DNA of 64,000 bases from Nocardiopsis algeriensis (GCF_014203695.1 NZ_JACHJO010000014.1:1-64000); one strand, 5' to 3'. Numbered from the stretch's first letter, positions 7,411-17,233 are shown. Program-made: numbers and translations. The notes: generated by a model from the sequence alone, not told the origin.

Positions 7411-7665
7411 TCAGTGCCAGCGTGTGGCCAGCACGATGGCGACCACGATGCCGCTGAAGCCGATCAGCAGGTTCCAGTTCTGCCAGTCCTGCATGTAGGG
7501 CACGGAGGATCCGGCGATGTAGTAGACCGCGATCCAGAGGATGCCCGCGATGAAGAAGCCCAGCATCGTCGGAACGAGCCAGCGCGGGCTGACCTTCGGC
7601 TTCTCCTTGGAAGGAGGCGGCGTGTAGACGACCTTCTTCTTGCGATCGCTGCGGGACTTGGGCAC
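7411..7665 (-). CDS. crgA: Cell division protein CrgA
   Basis: The 84-residue CrgA has a basic N-terminus (PKSRSDRKKKVVYTPPP) and the conserved segment KPKVSPRWLVPTMLGFFIAG. Two transmembrane helices follow (about residues 33-53 and 63-81), joined by a short WNLLIGF-preceding loop. CrgA is an actinobacterial septation factor. In mycobacteria it bridges FtsZ, FtsQ, FtsI and CwsA, and in Streptomyces it delays or inhibits septum formation. GTG at 7665 is chosen because it matches the family N-terminus. Its position beside pknB is the canonical one. Confidence 0.93.
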   Translation of the reverse strand: MPKSRSDRKKKVVYTPPPSKEKPKVSPRWLVPTMLGFFIAGILWIAVYYIAGSSVPYMQDWQNWNLLIGFSGIVVAIVLATRWH

Positions 7666-7807
7666 GGTCGCTGCTCCAGTACGGGTGGGGCCGATCAGAA
7701 CGGAAACACAGTCTACGCCCCAGGAGGCACCTACGTCACCGGTGGGCCACACCCTGTGGACGCTCCGCTCCTGGGCCGGAAACCCCGAAGGGACCGGGCA
7801 CAGAAAC

Positions 7808-7832
7808 CGGGCCGCTCCGAGGGAGCGGCCCG
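7808..7832 (-). terminator. Terminator of the pknB operon
   Basis: CGGGCCGCTCC (7808-7818) pairs with GGAGCGGCCCG (7822-7832) around a three-base loop. It is placed immediately after the pknB stop on the minus strand. Confidence 0.65.
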
Positions 7833-7839
7833 ATCACCG

Positions 7840-9657
7840 TCACACGCCCGGGTTCAGGAACACGAAGCCGTTGTTCTCCGGTCCGCCCTGCTCCGGGCTC
7901 TCTCCGGGCTCCTCACCCGGAGGGCCCTCGCCGTTCGGCGGGCCCTCGCCCTCTGTCGGGGGCTCCTCGGGCGCTGAAGGAGCGATCGCCACCGTCACGG
8001 TCACGGTCGTTCCCGGGTTGACCGTCTGGCCGGGCTGGATGGACTGGCTCACCACCGTGTTGGGCGCCTTGGCCGGGTCCTCCACCTCGTGGAAGGACAC
8101 CGCCAGACCGGCCGACTCCAGTGCCGACTGCGCCTGCTCACGGGTCATACCCGTCAGGTCGGGCACCGAGATCTGCTCCGGACCGCTGGAGACGTACAGC
8201 GTGATCTGGTCCTCGGGGGCCACCAGCTCCCCCGCCGCGGGGTCGGTGCTGATCGCGTTGCCCGCCGGAACCTCGGAGCTCGCCTGCTCCTCGACGGAGA
8301 CGTTCTCCAGGCCCGCGTTGTTCAACGTGGTGACGGCATTGCTCTGGCTCTGGCCGTCCACACTCGGGATCTCCACCTCGCCCGGGCCGCTGGAGACGAA
8401 GACGGTGATCTCCTCGTCCACCGGGGCCTCGGCACCGGCTTCGGGGTCGGTCTCGATGACCGTCCCCTCCTCCGCCTCGGGATCGGCCCGGGTCTCCTCC
8501 ACGACCTTCTCGAAGCCGGCCTCGGTGAGTTCGGCCTCGGCCTCCTCGAACGTGGAGCCGGCCACGTCGGGCACCGCGACCTGCTCGGCCTCGTCGGAGC
8601 CTCCGCCGCTGAGGAGGACGAAGACCAGGATCAGCGAGGCGATCACACCGACGCCCAGCAGGGCCCACAGGGCGGTCTTGCCCCCCTTGCCCTTCTCGTC
8701 GCGGTAGTCGTCGTCGTAGTCGTCGTCGTAGCGGTCGTCGTAGCGACCGCCCTCCGCGGGGGGCATCATCGTCGTCGAGCCCGCCGCGGCCATCGCCATG
8801 GTGCCCGCCTGGGTGGGCATGCCCGCCAGGCCCCGCTGGATGTCGGCACGCATCTCGGCCGCGTTCTGGTACCGCTGGTCGCGGTCTTTGGTCATCGCCC
8901 GCAGCGTGATGTCCTCGAGCCACTCGGGCACCTGCGGGTCCACCTGCGACGGCGGTACGGGCTCCTCGCGCACGTGCTGGTAGGCGATCGACACGGGGGA
9001 GTCACCGGTGAAGGGCGGGCGACCGGTGAGCAGCTCGTAGAGCACGCACCCCGTGGAGTAGATGTCGCTGCGCGGGTCCACCCGCTCACCCCGAGCCTGC
9101 TCCGGCGACAGGTACTGCGCGGTACCGATCACCTGGGAGGCCTGGGTCATGGTCGCCTGGTCGTCGTTCATCGCCCGGGCGATGCCGAAGTCCATGACCT
9201 TGACCTCGGCGTTGCGGGTCAGCATCACGTTGGCGGGCTTGATGTCGCGGTGGACGATCCCGTTGTCGTGGCTGTACTCCAGCGCCTTGAGGATGCCGTC
9301 GACCAGCTCGGCGGACCGCTCGGGGAGCAGCTTGCGGTTCCCGTCCAGCAGCTCCTTGAGGGTGCGGCCGTCCACGAACTCCATGACGATGTACGGGATC
9401 GAGAGCCCGTCGACCATGTCGTCGCCGGTGTCGTAGACGGCGATGATGGCGGGATGGTTCAGGGAGGCGGCGGACTGGGCCTCCCGGCGGAACCGGGCCT
9501 GGAACACGTGGTCGCGGGCCAGATCGTGTCGGAGGGTCTTGATGGCGACGAGGCGGTCGAGCCGTAGGTCGCGGGCGCGGTAGACCTCGGCCATGCCGCC
9601 GCGCCCGACGATGGTGTCGAGTTCGTAGCGTCCGCCAAGGAGCCGGGGCTGGGACAT
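7840..9657 (-). CDS. pknB: Ser/Thr protein kinase PknB with three PASTA domains
   Basis: This 605-residue transmembrane kinase senses wall fragments in its relatives and phosphorylates division and wall-synthesis proteins. The kinase domain (about 11-275) has GRGGMAEV (18-25), catalytic Lys40, HRDIKPANV with Asp138, and DFG (156-158). Activation-loop Thr169 and Thr171 correspond to the autophosphorylated pair of mycobacterial PknB. An acidic juxtamembrane stretch rich in Asp/Tyr (305-320) precedes one transmembrane helix (328-350). Three PASTA repeats (about 360-560) and a Pro/Gly/Glu-rich tail follow; mycobacterial PknB has four PASTA repeats. ATG 9657 is preferred by family alignment; GTG 9666 is also possible. 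It is the last gene of the leftward operon. Confidence 0.95.
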   Translation of the reverse strand: MSQPRLLGGRYELDTIVGRGGMAEVYRARDLRLDRLVAIKTLRHDLARDHVFQARFRREAQSAASLNHPAIIAVYDTGDDMVDGLSIPYIVMEFVDGRTLKELLDGNRKLLPERSAELVDGILKALEYSHDNGIVHRDIKPANVMLTRNAEVKVMDFGIARAMNDDQATMTQASQVIGTAQYLSPEQARGERVDPRSDIYSTGCVLYELLTGRPPFTGDSPVSIAYQHVREEPVPPSQVDPQVPEWLEDITLRAMTKDRDQRYQNAAEMRADIQRGLAGMPTQAGTMAMAAAGSTTMMPPAEGGRYDDRYDDDYDDDYRDEKGKGGKTALWALLGVGVIASLILVFVLLSGGGSDEAEQVAVPDVAGSTFEEAEAELTEAGFEKVVEETRADPEAEEGTVIETDPEAGAEAPVDEEITVFVSSGPGEVEIPSVDGQSQSNAVTTLNNAGLENVSVEEQASSEVPAGNAISTDPAAGELVAPEDQITLYVSSGPEQISVPDLTGMTREQAQSALESAGLAVSFHEVEDPAKAPNTVVSQSIQPGQTVNPGTTVTVTVAIAPSAPEEPPTEGEGPPNGEGPPGEEPGESPEQGGPENNGFVFLNPGV

Positions 9658-9724
9658 GTCGTGCACTGATCCTTGTTCATCCGGCGGTGGCCCGCGGCCA
9701 CCGCCTATTCCGAGCGTCTCTCGC

Positions 9725-11218
9725 TCATGGCCTCGTCATGGTGTCGTTCTGTCCGCCCCCGGTGCCTCCGCTGTCCGCCGGAGGGGTCGTACCTCCGCCG
9801 GAGCCGTCACCGGGGTCCCCTCCTGGATCTGGGGTCTCGGTCCCGCCTCCGGGATCCTCCTCTTCCGCGCCGTCCTCGCCATCTTCGGGCTCGGAGGTCT
9901 CAGCCGCGTCGTCAGTGGGTTCCGAACTGGGTTCGTATGTGGGTACGTCGGGCACATGAGGGGTCCACTGGGGTGTGTCCTGCTCCACCTGCGGGACGTC
10001 CGTGCCGTCCGTCTCCTCTTCCTCCGGCTCGGGTGCGGAGGGCGAGGGAGAACTGTCCACCGCGGCCGGGGGTTCGACGGAGTCGTTCACGTTGTCGGCC
10101 TCGGAGGTGCTGCCGAAGTAACCGGCCAGGACCGCGACCACGACCAGGACCGCGGCACCCAGGGCCGCCAGGACCACGGGCAGGCCCATGCGGCGCTGCT
10201 CGGACCGGTCGGCCTGCTGCCCTTCCTCGTCCTCGGTCACGACCTGCTGGCCCGACGTGCGCCGGGGCAGCGAACCGGTCCTGCGGCCCGAGTCGGGCAC
10301 AGGGCGCACCATCATGGTCGGCGCCAGACCCTCCAGACCGGCGGCCGGGGTCGGCGGGCCCGTGCCGGCGTTGGAGCGCAGGACCGCGGCCATGTGGGCG
10401 ACCTCGCCGGCCGATGACGGGCGCTCCTGCGGGTCCTTCAGCAGGAGGAGGGACACCAGCTCGTCCACCTCGTCGGGGATGTCCTCGGGCAGCTCCGGCG
10501 GCTCGTCCCGCGTGTGTGCGAGAGCGAGGGCGATCGGGGTGTCCCCGGTGAAGGGCGGCTGCCCGGTCAGGCACTCGTAGGCCACCACGCCGAGCGCGTA
10601 CAGGTCCGAGGCCGGTGTCGCGGGACGCCCCGAGGCCTGTTCGGGGGAGATGTACTGGGCCGTGCCCATGACCATGCCGGTCTGGGTGAGGGTCACCGAC
10701 ATGTCCCCGCGCGCGATGCCGAAGTCGGTGAGCTTGAGCTTGCCCTCCGGGGTGACCAGGAGGTTTCCCGGCTTGATGTCGCGGTGCACCACGCCGCGCG
10801 CGTGCGCGGCCGCCAGGGCCTTGGCGGCCTGGCAGACGAAGTCCAGGGTCGTGTCCGGGGAGAGGGCGCCGTTCTCCTTCAGGATCTGGGAGAGCGGTTC
10901 GCCGACCACCAGTTCCATGATGAGGAAGGCCCGGCCGTTCTCCTCCCCGTAGTCGAAGACCTGGGCGATCCCCGGGTGCGAGAGGCCGGCGGTGATCCGG
11001 CCCTCGGTGCGGAAACGTTCTCTGGCGGTGGGCTCCGCCATCTGCGCCGGATGCAGCAGCTTGACTGCCACAGGGCGGTTGAGCAGTGTGTCCGTGGCCT
11101 TCCAGACCGATCCCATACCGCCGGAGCCGATCTGCTCCTCCAGCCGGTAGCGGTCGCTCAGAACGGTCCCGGTCAGATCACCGGGACCGTTCTGGGAAGA
11201 CGGTTCGTAGGCGCTCAC
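9725..11218 (-). CDS. pknA: Ser/Thr protein kinase PknA
   Basis: The 497-residue kinase has the Gly-rich loop GSGGMGSV (31-38), Lys53, HRDIKPGN with Asp147, and DFG (165-167), with Thr residues in the activation loop. A single transmembrane helix lies at about 346-368. The extracellular part is a low-complexity Pro/Glu/Asp/Gly/Ser tail without PASTA domains. PknA partners PknB in controlling cell shape, division and peptidoglycan synthesis. Its start codon ATG shares one base with the pbpA stop, which indicates translational coupling. Operon order fhaA-fhaB-pstP-ftsW-pbpA-pknA-pknB is conserved. Confidence 0.95.
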   Translation of the reverse strand: MSAYEPSSQNGPGDLTGTVLSDRYRLEEQIGSGGMGSVWKATDTLLNRPVAVKLLHPAQMAEPTARERFRTEGRITAGLSHPGIAQVFDYGEENGRAFLIMELVVGEPLSQILKENGALSPDTTLDFVCQAAKALAAAHARGVVHRDIKPGNLLVTPEGKLKLTDFGIARGDMSVTLTQTGMVMGTAQYISPEQASGRPATPASDLYALGVVAYECLTGQPPFTGDTPIALALAHTRDEPPELPEDIPDEVDELVSLLLLKDPQERPSSAGEVAHMAAVLRSNAGTGPPTPAAGLEGLAPTMMVRPVPDSGRRTGSLPRRTSGQQVVTEDEEGQQADRSEQRRMGLPVVLAALGAAVLVVVAVLAGYFGSTSEADNVNDSVEPPAAVDSSPSPSAPEPEEEETDGTDVPQVEQDTPQWTPHVPDVPTYEPSSEPTDDAAETSEPEDGEDGAEEEDPGGGTETPDPGGDPGDGSGGGTTPPADSGGTGGGQNDTMTRP

Positions 11219-12663
11219 TACTGAACCACTGCCTCCATCATCGAGCGTGCGATCGGTGCCGCGAGCTCGTTGCCGCTGCCGCCGCCGAACTCCACCACCA
11301 CCGCCACCGCGATCTGTGGGTCGTCCGCGGGGGCGAATCCGATGAACCAGTTGTGGGTCAGGTCGGTACCGTTCTCCGCGGTACCGGTCTTGCCCGCCAC
11401 CTCGATACCGGGGATGGCCGCGTTGGTTCCCGACCCGTTGGTCCCGGTGACCAGCACCATCATCTCGGTGAGCTGCTCGGCGGTACTGGCGCTGACCGCC
11501 TCGGAGTAGGTCTCCGGGCTGGTCTGGGTGACCACCGAGAGGTCGGAGTCGCGCACCGTGTCCACTACGTAGGGTCGCATGACCTCACCGTCGTTGGCCA
11601 CACCTGCGGCGACCATCGCCATCTGCAGCGGGGTCGACTCCACGTTGGACTGGCCGATGCCGGCACGGCCCAGGATGTTGCGGTCCGTCTCCACCGGCGC
11701 GTAGCTCTCGGTCACCTCCAGCGGAACGGTGAGCGTCTCCTCCGGGTTGAACCCGAACTTGCTCGCCTGCTCGCTGAGGTTCTCCCCGCCGACGTCGATG
11801 GCCCAGTTGGCGAACGAGGTGTTGCAGGAGATCTGGATGGAGTGCGCCAGTGTGTCCGGGGCACCGCCGTTGCAGCTGCCCATGGCGTTGGGCAGGTCGA
11901 CGCCCAGCGACAGGATGTCCGGCGCGTCCTGCTCGCTGTCCGGGCCGGCGTCCAGGTACTCGATGGCCGCCGCCGCGGTGACGACCTTGAAGGTCGAGCC
12001 CGGGGCGTAGCGCTCGTTGAGCGCCCGGTTGAGCAGCGGCTTGCGCGGGTCGTTCTCCAGCTCGACGTAGTTGTTGACGGCCGTGATCTCGTCGGTGATG
12101 CTGACGACCTCGTTGGCGTCGTAGGAGGGGTAGGACACCGCACCCAGGATCGCCCCGGTCTCGGGGTCGAGGGCCACCGCAGCGCCGTTCTTGTCGCCCA
12201 GGGCAGCGAAGGCGTCGTAGCCGGCCTGCTGGACGTCGGGGTTCAGGGTCAGCTGGATCTGGGCGCCCTCGGGCTCCCGCCCGGTGATGATGTCGCGGAA
12301 GTTGCGCACGGCCAGGCGGTCGTCGGTGCCGTCGAGCAGGCTGTTCTCCGCACCCTCGATGCCCGAGGCCCCGTACTGCCGGAACGAGCCGACGATCGGG
12401 GTGTAGAGGCCGCCCTCGTTGTAGAAGCGCTGGTAGCGGGCGGGCTTGCCCTCCTCCGCGATGTCCTCGGAGTAGGCGACGTTCTCACCCGCGACCTGGA
12501 TGGGGCCGCGGGGCTCGCTCAGCCGCTCGCTGAACTGGCGCCGGTTGAGGGGGTCCTCCAGGATGCTCTGGGCCTGGAAGCCCTGGACCCAGGTGACGTT
12601 GACCATGAGGACCAGGAACATCAGCAGGCAGAAGATGCTCAGTCTGCGGATCGTCGTGTTCAT
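11218..12663 (-). CDS. pbpA: Class B penicillin-binding protein PbpA (transpeptidase)
   Basis: This 481-residue class B PBP cross-links peptidoglycan. It has an N-terminal membrane anchor (about 8-28), a dimerisation/pedestal region, and the transpeptidase domain with the three active-site motifs: S223-T-F-K226 in PGSTFK, S279-C-N, and K425-T-G in AGKTGTA. Its partner SEDS glycosyltransferase, FtsW/RodA, is encoded immediately upstream with a 4-base overlap (12660-12663), consistent with a PBP-SEDS synthase pair. In mycobacteria PbpA activity is tuned by PknB. Confidence 0.95.
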   Translation of the reverse strand: MNTTIRRLSIFCLLMFLVLMVNVTWVQGFQAQSILEDPLNRRQFSERLSEPRGPIQVAGENVAYSEDIAEEGKPARYQRFYNEGGLYTPIVGSFRQYGASGIEGAENSLLDGTDDRLAVRNFRDIITGREPEGAQIQLTLNPDVQQAGYDAFAALGDKNGAAVALDPETGAILGAVSYPSYDANEVVSITDEITAVNNYVELENDPRKPLLNRALNERYAPGSTFKVVTAAAAIEYLDAGPDSEQDAPDILSLGVDLPNAMGSCNGGAPDTLAHSIQISCNTSFANWAIDVGGENLSEQASKFGFNPEETLTVPLEVTESYAPVETDRNILGRAGIGQSNVESTPLQMAMVAAGVANDGEVMRPYVVDTVRDSDLSVVTQTSPETYSEAVSASTAEQLTEMMVLVTGTNGSGTNAAIPGIEVAGKTGTAENGTDLTHNWFIGFAPADDPQIAVAVVVEFGGGSGNELAAPIARSMMEAVVQ

Positions 12664-14069
12664 CGTCGGATCACCTGGGTCGCGCCCTCGTCCTGGATCG
12701 CTTGCGGTGCGGGCCGACGTGCGTTGTCACTGATGCGGAGCAGAATGCCCATCATGATCCAGCTCGTCATCAGAGCGGTACCGCCCGCGGACATGAACGG
12801 AGTGGTGGAACCGGTCAGCGGGATGACCCGGGAGACGCCGCCGAGGACGATGAAGGTCTGGTAGACGAGCACGAAGGCCATACCGCTGGCCAGCAGCTTG
12901 TTGAAGGTTCCGGTGGAGGCCAGGGCGACGCGCATGCCGCGCTCGACCAGGACCAGGAGGACCATCAGCACGGCCAGCAGGCCGGTCAGGCCCAGCTCCT
13001 CGGCGATGGAGGCGAGGATGAAGTCGCTGTCCGCCGCGAAGATCTGGTGGGCCTTGCCCGCGCCGATACCGGTTCCGAACAGTCCGCCGTAGGCCATGCC
13101 CACGATGCCCTGGACCAGCTGCTGGCTGCCGCCGACCTGCTCGTAGACCTCCGGGTCGAAGGCGTTGACCCAGATGTTGACCCGGGCCCGCACGTGCCAG
13201 AACAGGAAGTAGGCGATGGTGGCGCCGGCCCCGAACATCACCAGGCCGATGGTCACCCACGACGAGCGCTGGGTGGCCACGTACAGCATCGCCAGGAACG
13301 TGCCGAACAGCAGCAGGGAGGTGCCGAGGTCGCGCAGGACGACCAGCATGCCGATGGCCAGCACCCAGCCGACCAGGATCGGGGCGAGGTCGCGGGCGCG
13401 GGGCAGTTCGATGAGGGTGAAGCGGCCGACCTTGATCGGCTTGCCGACGATCTGGAGCACTTGGCGCTTGCTCATCAGGTAGGACGCCAGGAAGATCACC
13501 AGTGCGATCTTGGCGAACTCCGACGGCTGCATCGTGAAGGGGCCGAGCTTGATCCACAGCCGGGCGCCGTAGACCTCGTGGCCCAGACCGGGCAGGGCCG
13601 GCAGCATGAGCAGAACCAGAGCGACCAGGGCGCTGATGTAGGTGTAGCGCTGCAGGACGCGCGGGTCCTTCATGAACACGATGATGAGGAAGCAGCAGAT
13701 GAGGCCGATGGCCGTCCAGACCAGCTGCATGCCGACGCCGGCGCGTTCGATGTCCTCGGTCGTGATCGCGTTGAGCCGCCAGATCATGGCCACGCCGACA
13801 CCGTTGAGGAACAGCGCGCACGGCAGGATCAGGGGGTCGGCGTAGGGTGCCACGAACCGCATCGCCACGTGTGCCGCGACGGCGAAGGCACCGAAGGTCA
13901 GGCCCACCGTCCAGGTGGCCGCGGGCACGCGTCCGTTGAGGTTGATGCCCGCGATCGCGATGCCCACCATCGTGATGACGACGGCGAGGATGATGAGGAC
14001 CAGCTCGGCGTTGCGTCGCTTGACCGGCGGAAGCGCGGTGGGAGCCTCCGGTGCGGAAGTGTCACTCAC
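12660..14069 (-). CDS. ftsW: FtsW/RodA/SpoVE-family SEDS glycosyltransferase
   Basis: The 469-residue polytopic membrane protein has about ten hydrophobic helices. It carries the SEDS signature region (VGGVSRVIPLTGSTTPFMSAGG near the C-terminus and ILASIAEELGLTG before it). SEDS proteins polymerise lipid II and work with a class B PBP, here PbpA. In this conserved operon the gene is called ftsW or rodA depending on species; shape rather than division could be its main role. The stop codon overlaps the pbpA start by four bases, and a six-base gap separates it from pstP. Confidence 0.92.
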   Translation of the reverse strand: MSDTSAPEAPTALPPVKRRNAELVLIILAVVITMVGIAIAGINLNGRVPAATWTVGLTFGAFAVAAHVAMRFVAPYADPLILPCALFLNGVGVAMIWRLNAITTEDIERAGVGMQLVWTAIGLICCFLIIVFMKDPRVLQRYTYISALVALVLLMLPALPGLGHEVYGARLWIKLGPFTMQPSEFAKIALVIFLASYLMSKRQVLQIVGKPIKVGRFTLIELPRARDLAPILVGWVLAIGMLVVLRDLGTSLLLFGTFLAMLYVATQRSSWVTIGLVMFGAGATIAYFLFWHVRARVNIWVNAFDPEVYEQVGGSQQLVQGIVGMAYGGLFGTGIGAGKAHQIFAADSDFILASIAEELGLTGLLAVLMVLLVLVERGMRVALASTGTFNKLLASGMAFVLVYQTFIVLGGVSRVIPLTGSTTPFMSAGGTALMTSWIMMGILLRISDNARRPAPQAIQDEGATQVIRR

Positions 14070-14075
14070 GAGGTC

Positions 14076-15458
14076 TCACCCTGTTCCTTCCTCGGGAGCC
14101 CCGCCCCGGTCGCCGGCCTCGCTCCCGGGCTTCTCGGCGGCAGCGGCCGTGCCCTCGCGCAGGGCCTCCACGGTCTCGCGCGCGTTCTCCAGGCTGTCGG
14201 CCGGGATGTTGTTCGACACGTGCTCGCGGTCGGCCTCGGAGAGGTCGTTCAGGGCGATCCCGGTGTCCTCGCGCTGCTCGGAGAGGCTGAAGCCGGCGAT
14301 GTCGGTGTCGATGCCTTGGTAGATGGCCACGGTCTCACCGGACCGGGAGGGCCCGACGTAGAACTGACTGTCGACGTACTGGCGGCCGAAGTAGTAGGCG
14401 GCGCCCAGGGCGACCGCGACGACGACGAGGAACACGAGCACCATCGGCCACCAGCGGCGGGTGCGGTACTCGGGCGCCCCCGCCGGAGGGGCGCGGCGCT
14501 CCGAGGGGGGCGCCTCGTAGTCCTCGTAGGAGTCGTCGTAGGAGTCCTGGGAGGAACCGGAGTAGGACGGCCCGTCGGAACCGTCGTCGCGGATGGGGTC
14601 CATCTCGGCGGTGTCGCCGCTGCGCAGCTCCTGGGCGCGCCGGGCCGGGGTGTCGGTGGACTCGACACCCTCGGAGCGCTGGCCCGCGGCACCGACCACC
14701 TGCGAGTCGCGGGTGGGGCCCTCGCGGTCGTTCTCGATCTCGATCACGTCGGCGACGACAGCGGTGATGTTGTCCGGGCCGCCGCCGCGGATGGCCAGGT
14801 CGACGAGCTTCCGGGCGGCCGCATGGAGGTCGCTCTCGGTCGCCAGGGTCTCGTGGATGGTCTTCTTGCTGACCACGCCGGACAGGCCGTCCGAACAGAG
14901 GAGGTAGCGGTCGCCCGGCTTGGCCTCGCTGACGGAGATGTCGGGGTCGACCGGGCTCTTGCCGTCCAGGGCCCGCAGGATGAGGGAGCGCTGCGGGTGG
15001 GTGGCGACCTCTTCCTCGGTGATCTTGCCCTCGTCGACCAGGGTCTGCACCAGGGTGTGGTCGTGGGTGATCTGCTCGAACCGGGAACCGCGCAGCAGGT
15101 AGGCCCTCGAGTCACCGATGTGGATGAGGGCCACGCGCGAACCCGACCACAGCATGGCGGTCAGGGTGGTGCCCATGTTCTCGAGCTGGGGCTCCTCCAT
15201 GATGCGCCGGGAGAGGGAGGCGTTGGCCTGCTCGACGGCCTTCTGGAGGGTCTCCGCCATCTCGTCGGCGCGGTGTGTCACGCTGTCGAGGCGGCGGATC
15301 GACGAGATCGCGATGGAGCTGGCCACCTCGCCGCCCGCGTAGCCGCCCATACCGTCCGCCACCGCGAGGAGGTTCTGGCCGGCGTAGCCGGAGTCTTCGT
15401 TGCCTTCGCGGAGGCATCCTACGTCGGAGTACGCCGCGTATCGGAGAGCGATTGTCAT
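14076..15458 (-). CDS. pstP: PP2C-type Ser/Thr phosphatase PstP
   Basis: The 460-residue protein begins with a PPM/PP2C phosphatase domain (about 1-240). Metal-binding motifs visible are EGNEDSGY (18-25), DGMGGY (35-40), DGLSG and GGPDNITA. A linker rich in Ser/Asp/Tyr, one transmembrane helix (PMVLVFLVVVAVALGAAYYF) and an extracellular tail follow. PstP removes phosphates added by PknA and PknB and so balances wall-growth signalling. Its start overlaps the end of fhaB by four bases. Confidence 0.95.
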   Translation of the reverse strand: MTIALRYAAYSDVGCLREGNEDSGYAGQNLLAVADGMGGYAGGEVASSIAISSIRRLDSVTHRADEMAETLQKAVEQANASLSRRIMEEPQLENMGTTLTAMLWSGSRVALIHIGDSRAYLLRGSRFEQITHDHTLVQTLVDEGKITEEEVATHPQRSLILRALDGKSPVDPDISVSEAKPGDRYLLCSDGLSGVVSKKTIHETLATESDLHAAARKLVDLAIRGGGPDNITAVVADVIEIENDREGPTRDSQVVGAAGQRSEGVESTDTPARRAQELRSGDTAEMDPIRDDGSDGPSYSGSSQDSYDDSYEDYEAPPSERRAPPAGAPEYRTRRWWPMVLVFLVVVAVALGAAYYFGRQYVDSQFYVGPSRSGETVAIYQGIDTDIAGFSLSEQREDTGIALNDLSEADREHVSNNIPADSLENARETVEALREGTAAAAEKPGSEAGDRGGAPEEGTG

Positions 15459-15952
15459 TTGCGCAGTTCCAGGACAGTTTTGCCGATACGGATGGGCTGA
15501 CCCACCGTGATGGGCTGGGGGCGGTTCAGCTTCTGCTGTCCGAGGTAGGTGCCGTTCGTCGAATTGAGGTCCTCGACGAACCAGCGGCCGTTTTCGGAGT
15601 AGACGCGCGCGTGGCGGCCCGAGGCGTAGTCATCGGTGATGACGAGGGTCGAGTCGGGGGCGCGGCCGATGAGGATGGGCTGAGAGCCCAGTTGTACCGT
15701 GGTGCCGGACAGCGGCCCCTGGGTCACGGCCAGGACGCTGGGCCCGCTGCGGCGTGAACGCTGGGGCCGTGCGGAGGAGTGCGAAGGGGCGGATCTGCGT
15801 GGGGCCGGCCGGGCGGCGGGACGCGGTTTCCTGGCCTTCCTCTTGGAGGGGCCGAAGAGGTCGGTGCGGATCACACCGATCGCCATGAGGATGAACAGCC
15901 AAAGCACCGCGAGGTACGCGATCTTGATCAGTATGAGGGTCAAGTTGGACAT
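15455..15952 (-). CDS. fhaB: FHA-domain membrane protein FhaB (FipA-like)
   Basis: The 165-residue protein has an N-terminal transmembrane helix (about 5-27; LILIKIAYLAVLWLFILMAI), a basic Arg/Pro/Ser linker, and a C-terminal FHA domain. The FHA motifs visible are LIGRAPDSTLVI, SGRHARV and DLNSTNGTY. FHA domains bind phosphothreonine; FhaB/FipA links the PknA/PknB signal to FtsZ and division proteins. The MSNLTLI start (15952) is used because it gives the standard FhaB N-terminus; the frame stays open upstream to 16060. Confidence 0.93.
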   Translation of the reverse strand: MSNLTLILIKIAYLAVLWLFILMAIGVIRTDLFGPSKRKARKPRPAARPAPRRSAPSHSSARPQRSRRSGPSVLAVTQGPLSGTTVQLGSQPILIGRAPDSTLVITDDYASGRHARVYSENGRWFVEDLNSTNGTYLGQQKLNRPQPITVGQPIRIGKTVLELRK

Positions 15953-16229
15953 CGAACTGCTCTTCAGCCCCTGTCGTGCTCCGGCCGGGGTGACGGTCGT
16001 CGGAGCCGTCACCGTGTCTTCCCCACCTTCGTTCCGGTGAGTTGGGGTCGCCGGCCGCAACCTGTGGTCACGGCCATTTTGCCCGATCGGTCGGGTCTTT
16101 GCGGAGACTACCTTCCTGGCCGGATATCCGACAGCAGGTCCGTATCGACCCGACCCGGATCTGGTTTCTGAGACGCCGGCGCCGAGCCGTTGGTTGTGCC
16201 CTGGTCGCCCGTTTTCGGAGCGGCCGGCC

Positions 16230-16994
16230 TCAGTCCCGGCGGAAGGTCATCGTGGTACGGCCGAGGCTGATCCTCGTACCGTCGACCAGCCGGGCCTGGC
16301 TCACCTGTTGGCCGTTGACGAAGGTGCCGTTGGTCGAGCCCTTGTCGACGAGGATGGCCTCGTCGCCGTCCAGGCGGATCTCCACGTGGTGGCGGGAGAC
16401 CCCGTTGTCCACCAGGCGGAGGTCGCAGTCGGTGCCGCGGCCGAGGAGGGTGACCGGGGTGGTCAGCTCGAAGGACTGCTGCATCCCCTGGCCGGCGATG
16501 TTGCCCTCCGCGGTGGCACCGCCGGGGGAGATCAGCAGGCGCGGGCGACCGGGCTGGCGCGGGGCACCCGAACCGGGGTCGCCGACCGGCTGGCGGACCT
16601 CGCCCTCCTTGCTGACCATGGTCCCGCGCACCACACCGGACCGGATGCGGAAGCGGCCGGTCTTGAGGTCCTCGTTGGACCTGAAGTGGACCCGAACCGG
16701 TCCGACGAAGGAGTATCCCTGCTCTGTCGCGTAGTCCCGCGCGAGCTTGGACAGCTCCTGTCCGAGGCTGTCCGCGTAGACCTCCAGGCGCTCCTTGTCA
16801 CTGGCGGCGAGTTCGACGATGAAGTCGTTGGGCACCAGCGTGCGGCCCTGGGCGACGATCGCTGCGCGCTCGTCCATCTCCCGCTGGACGGCGCTCGCCA
16901 CCTCGACCGGTTGAAGCTCCGACTTGAAGGCCATCGCGAAGGTGCCTTCGATCATGCCCTCAAGCCTGCGCTCGAAGCGTTGGAGCACTCCCAC
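16230..16994 (-). CDS. fhaA: FHA-domain protein FhaA with DUF3662
   Basis: The 254-residue protein begins MGVLQRFERRLEGMIEGTF, the DUF3662 N-terminal domain (about 1-120). A Pro/Gly/Arg linker and a C-terminal FHA domain (about 170-250; LLGRGTDCDLRL, VSRHHVEI, DKGSTNGTFVNG) follow. In mycobacteria FhaA binds the PknB-phosphorylated pseudokinase domain of MviN and regulates lipid II export. It is the first gene of the leftward operon, separated by about 277 bases from fhaB and divergent from tRNA-Leu. Confidence 0.93.
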   Translation of the reverse strand: MGVLQRFERRLEGMIEGTFAMAFKSELQPVEVASAVQREMDERAAIVAQGRTLVPNDFIVELAASDKERLEVYADSLGQELSKLARDYATEQGYSFVGPVRVHFRSNEDLKTGRFRIRSGVVRGTMVSKEGEVRQPVGDPGSGAPRQPGRPRLLISPGGATAEGNIAGQGMQQSFELTTPVTLLGRGTDCDLRLVDNGVSRHHVEIRLDGDEAILVDKGSTNGTFVNGQQVSQARLVDGTRISLGRTTMTFRRD

Positions 16995-17233
16995 GAGGTA
17001 CCTCCTTTTGTCTCCACATCCGTATGTGTAGACGATCGTAACCGGGTAGCGGTGCCCCTGGTTTCATGCGTACCCCCGCGCAGCCTCCGGAAGGGCCGGC
17101 CGGGGCGGCGTCCGTCCCCCTTCGGAAACGGGTGTGCGACCTGCGTCCAGACCGTGCTAGCCTTATCCATGTCGCCAGGGGAACCGGACGAAAGCCCGGA
17201 TCACCAGACAAAACAAGTGAATGCATGTCACTC

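Noticed and set aside
12702..15500. Long plus-strand frame opposite ftsW/pstP
   Set aside because: Shadow of the well-supported minus-strand operon; the translation is low-complexity Gly/Asp/His/Val.
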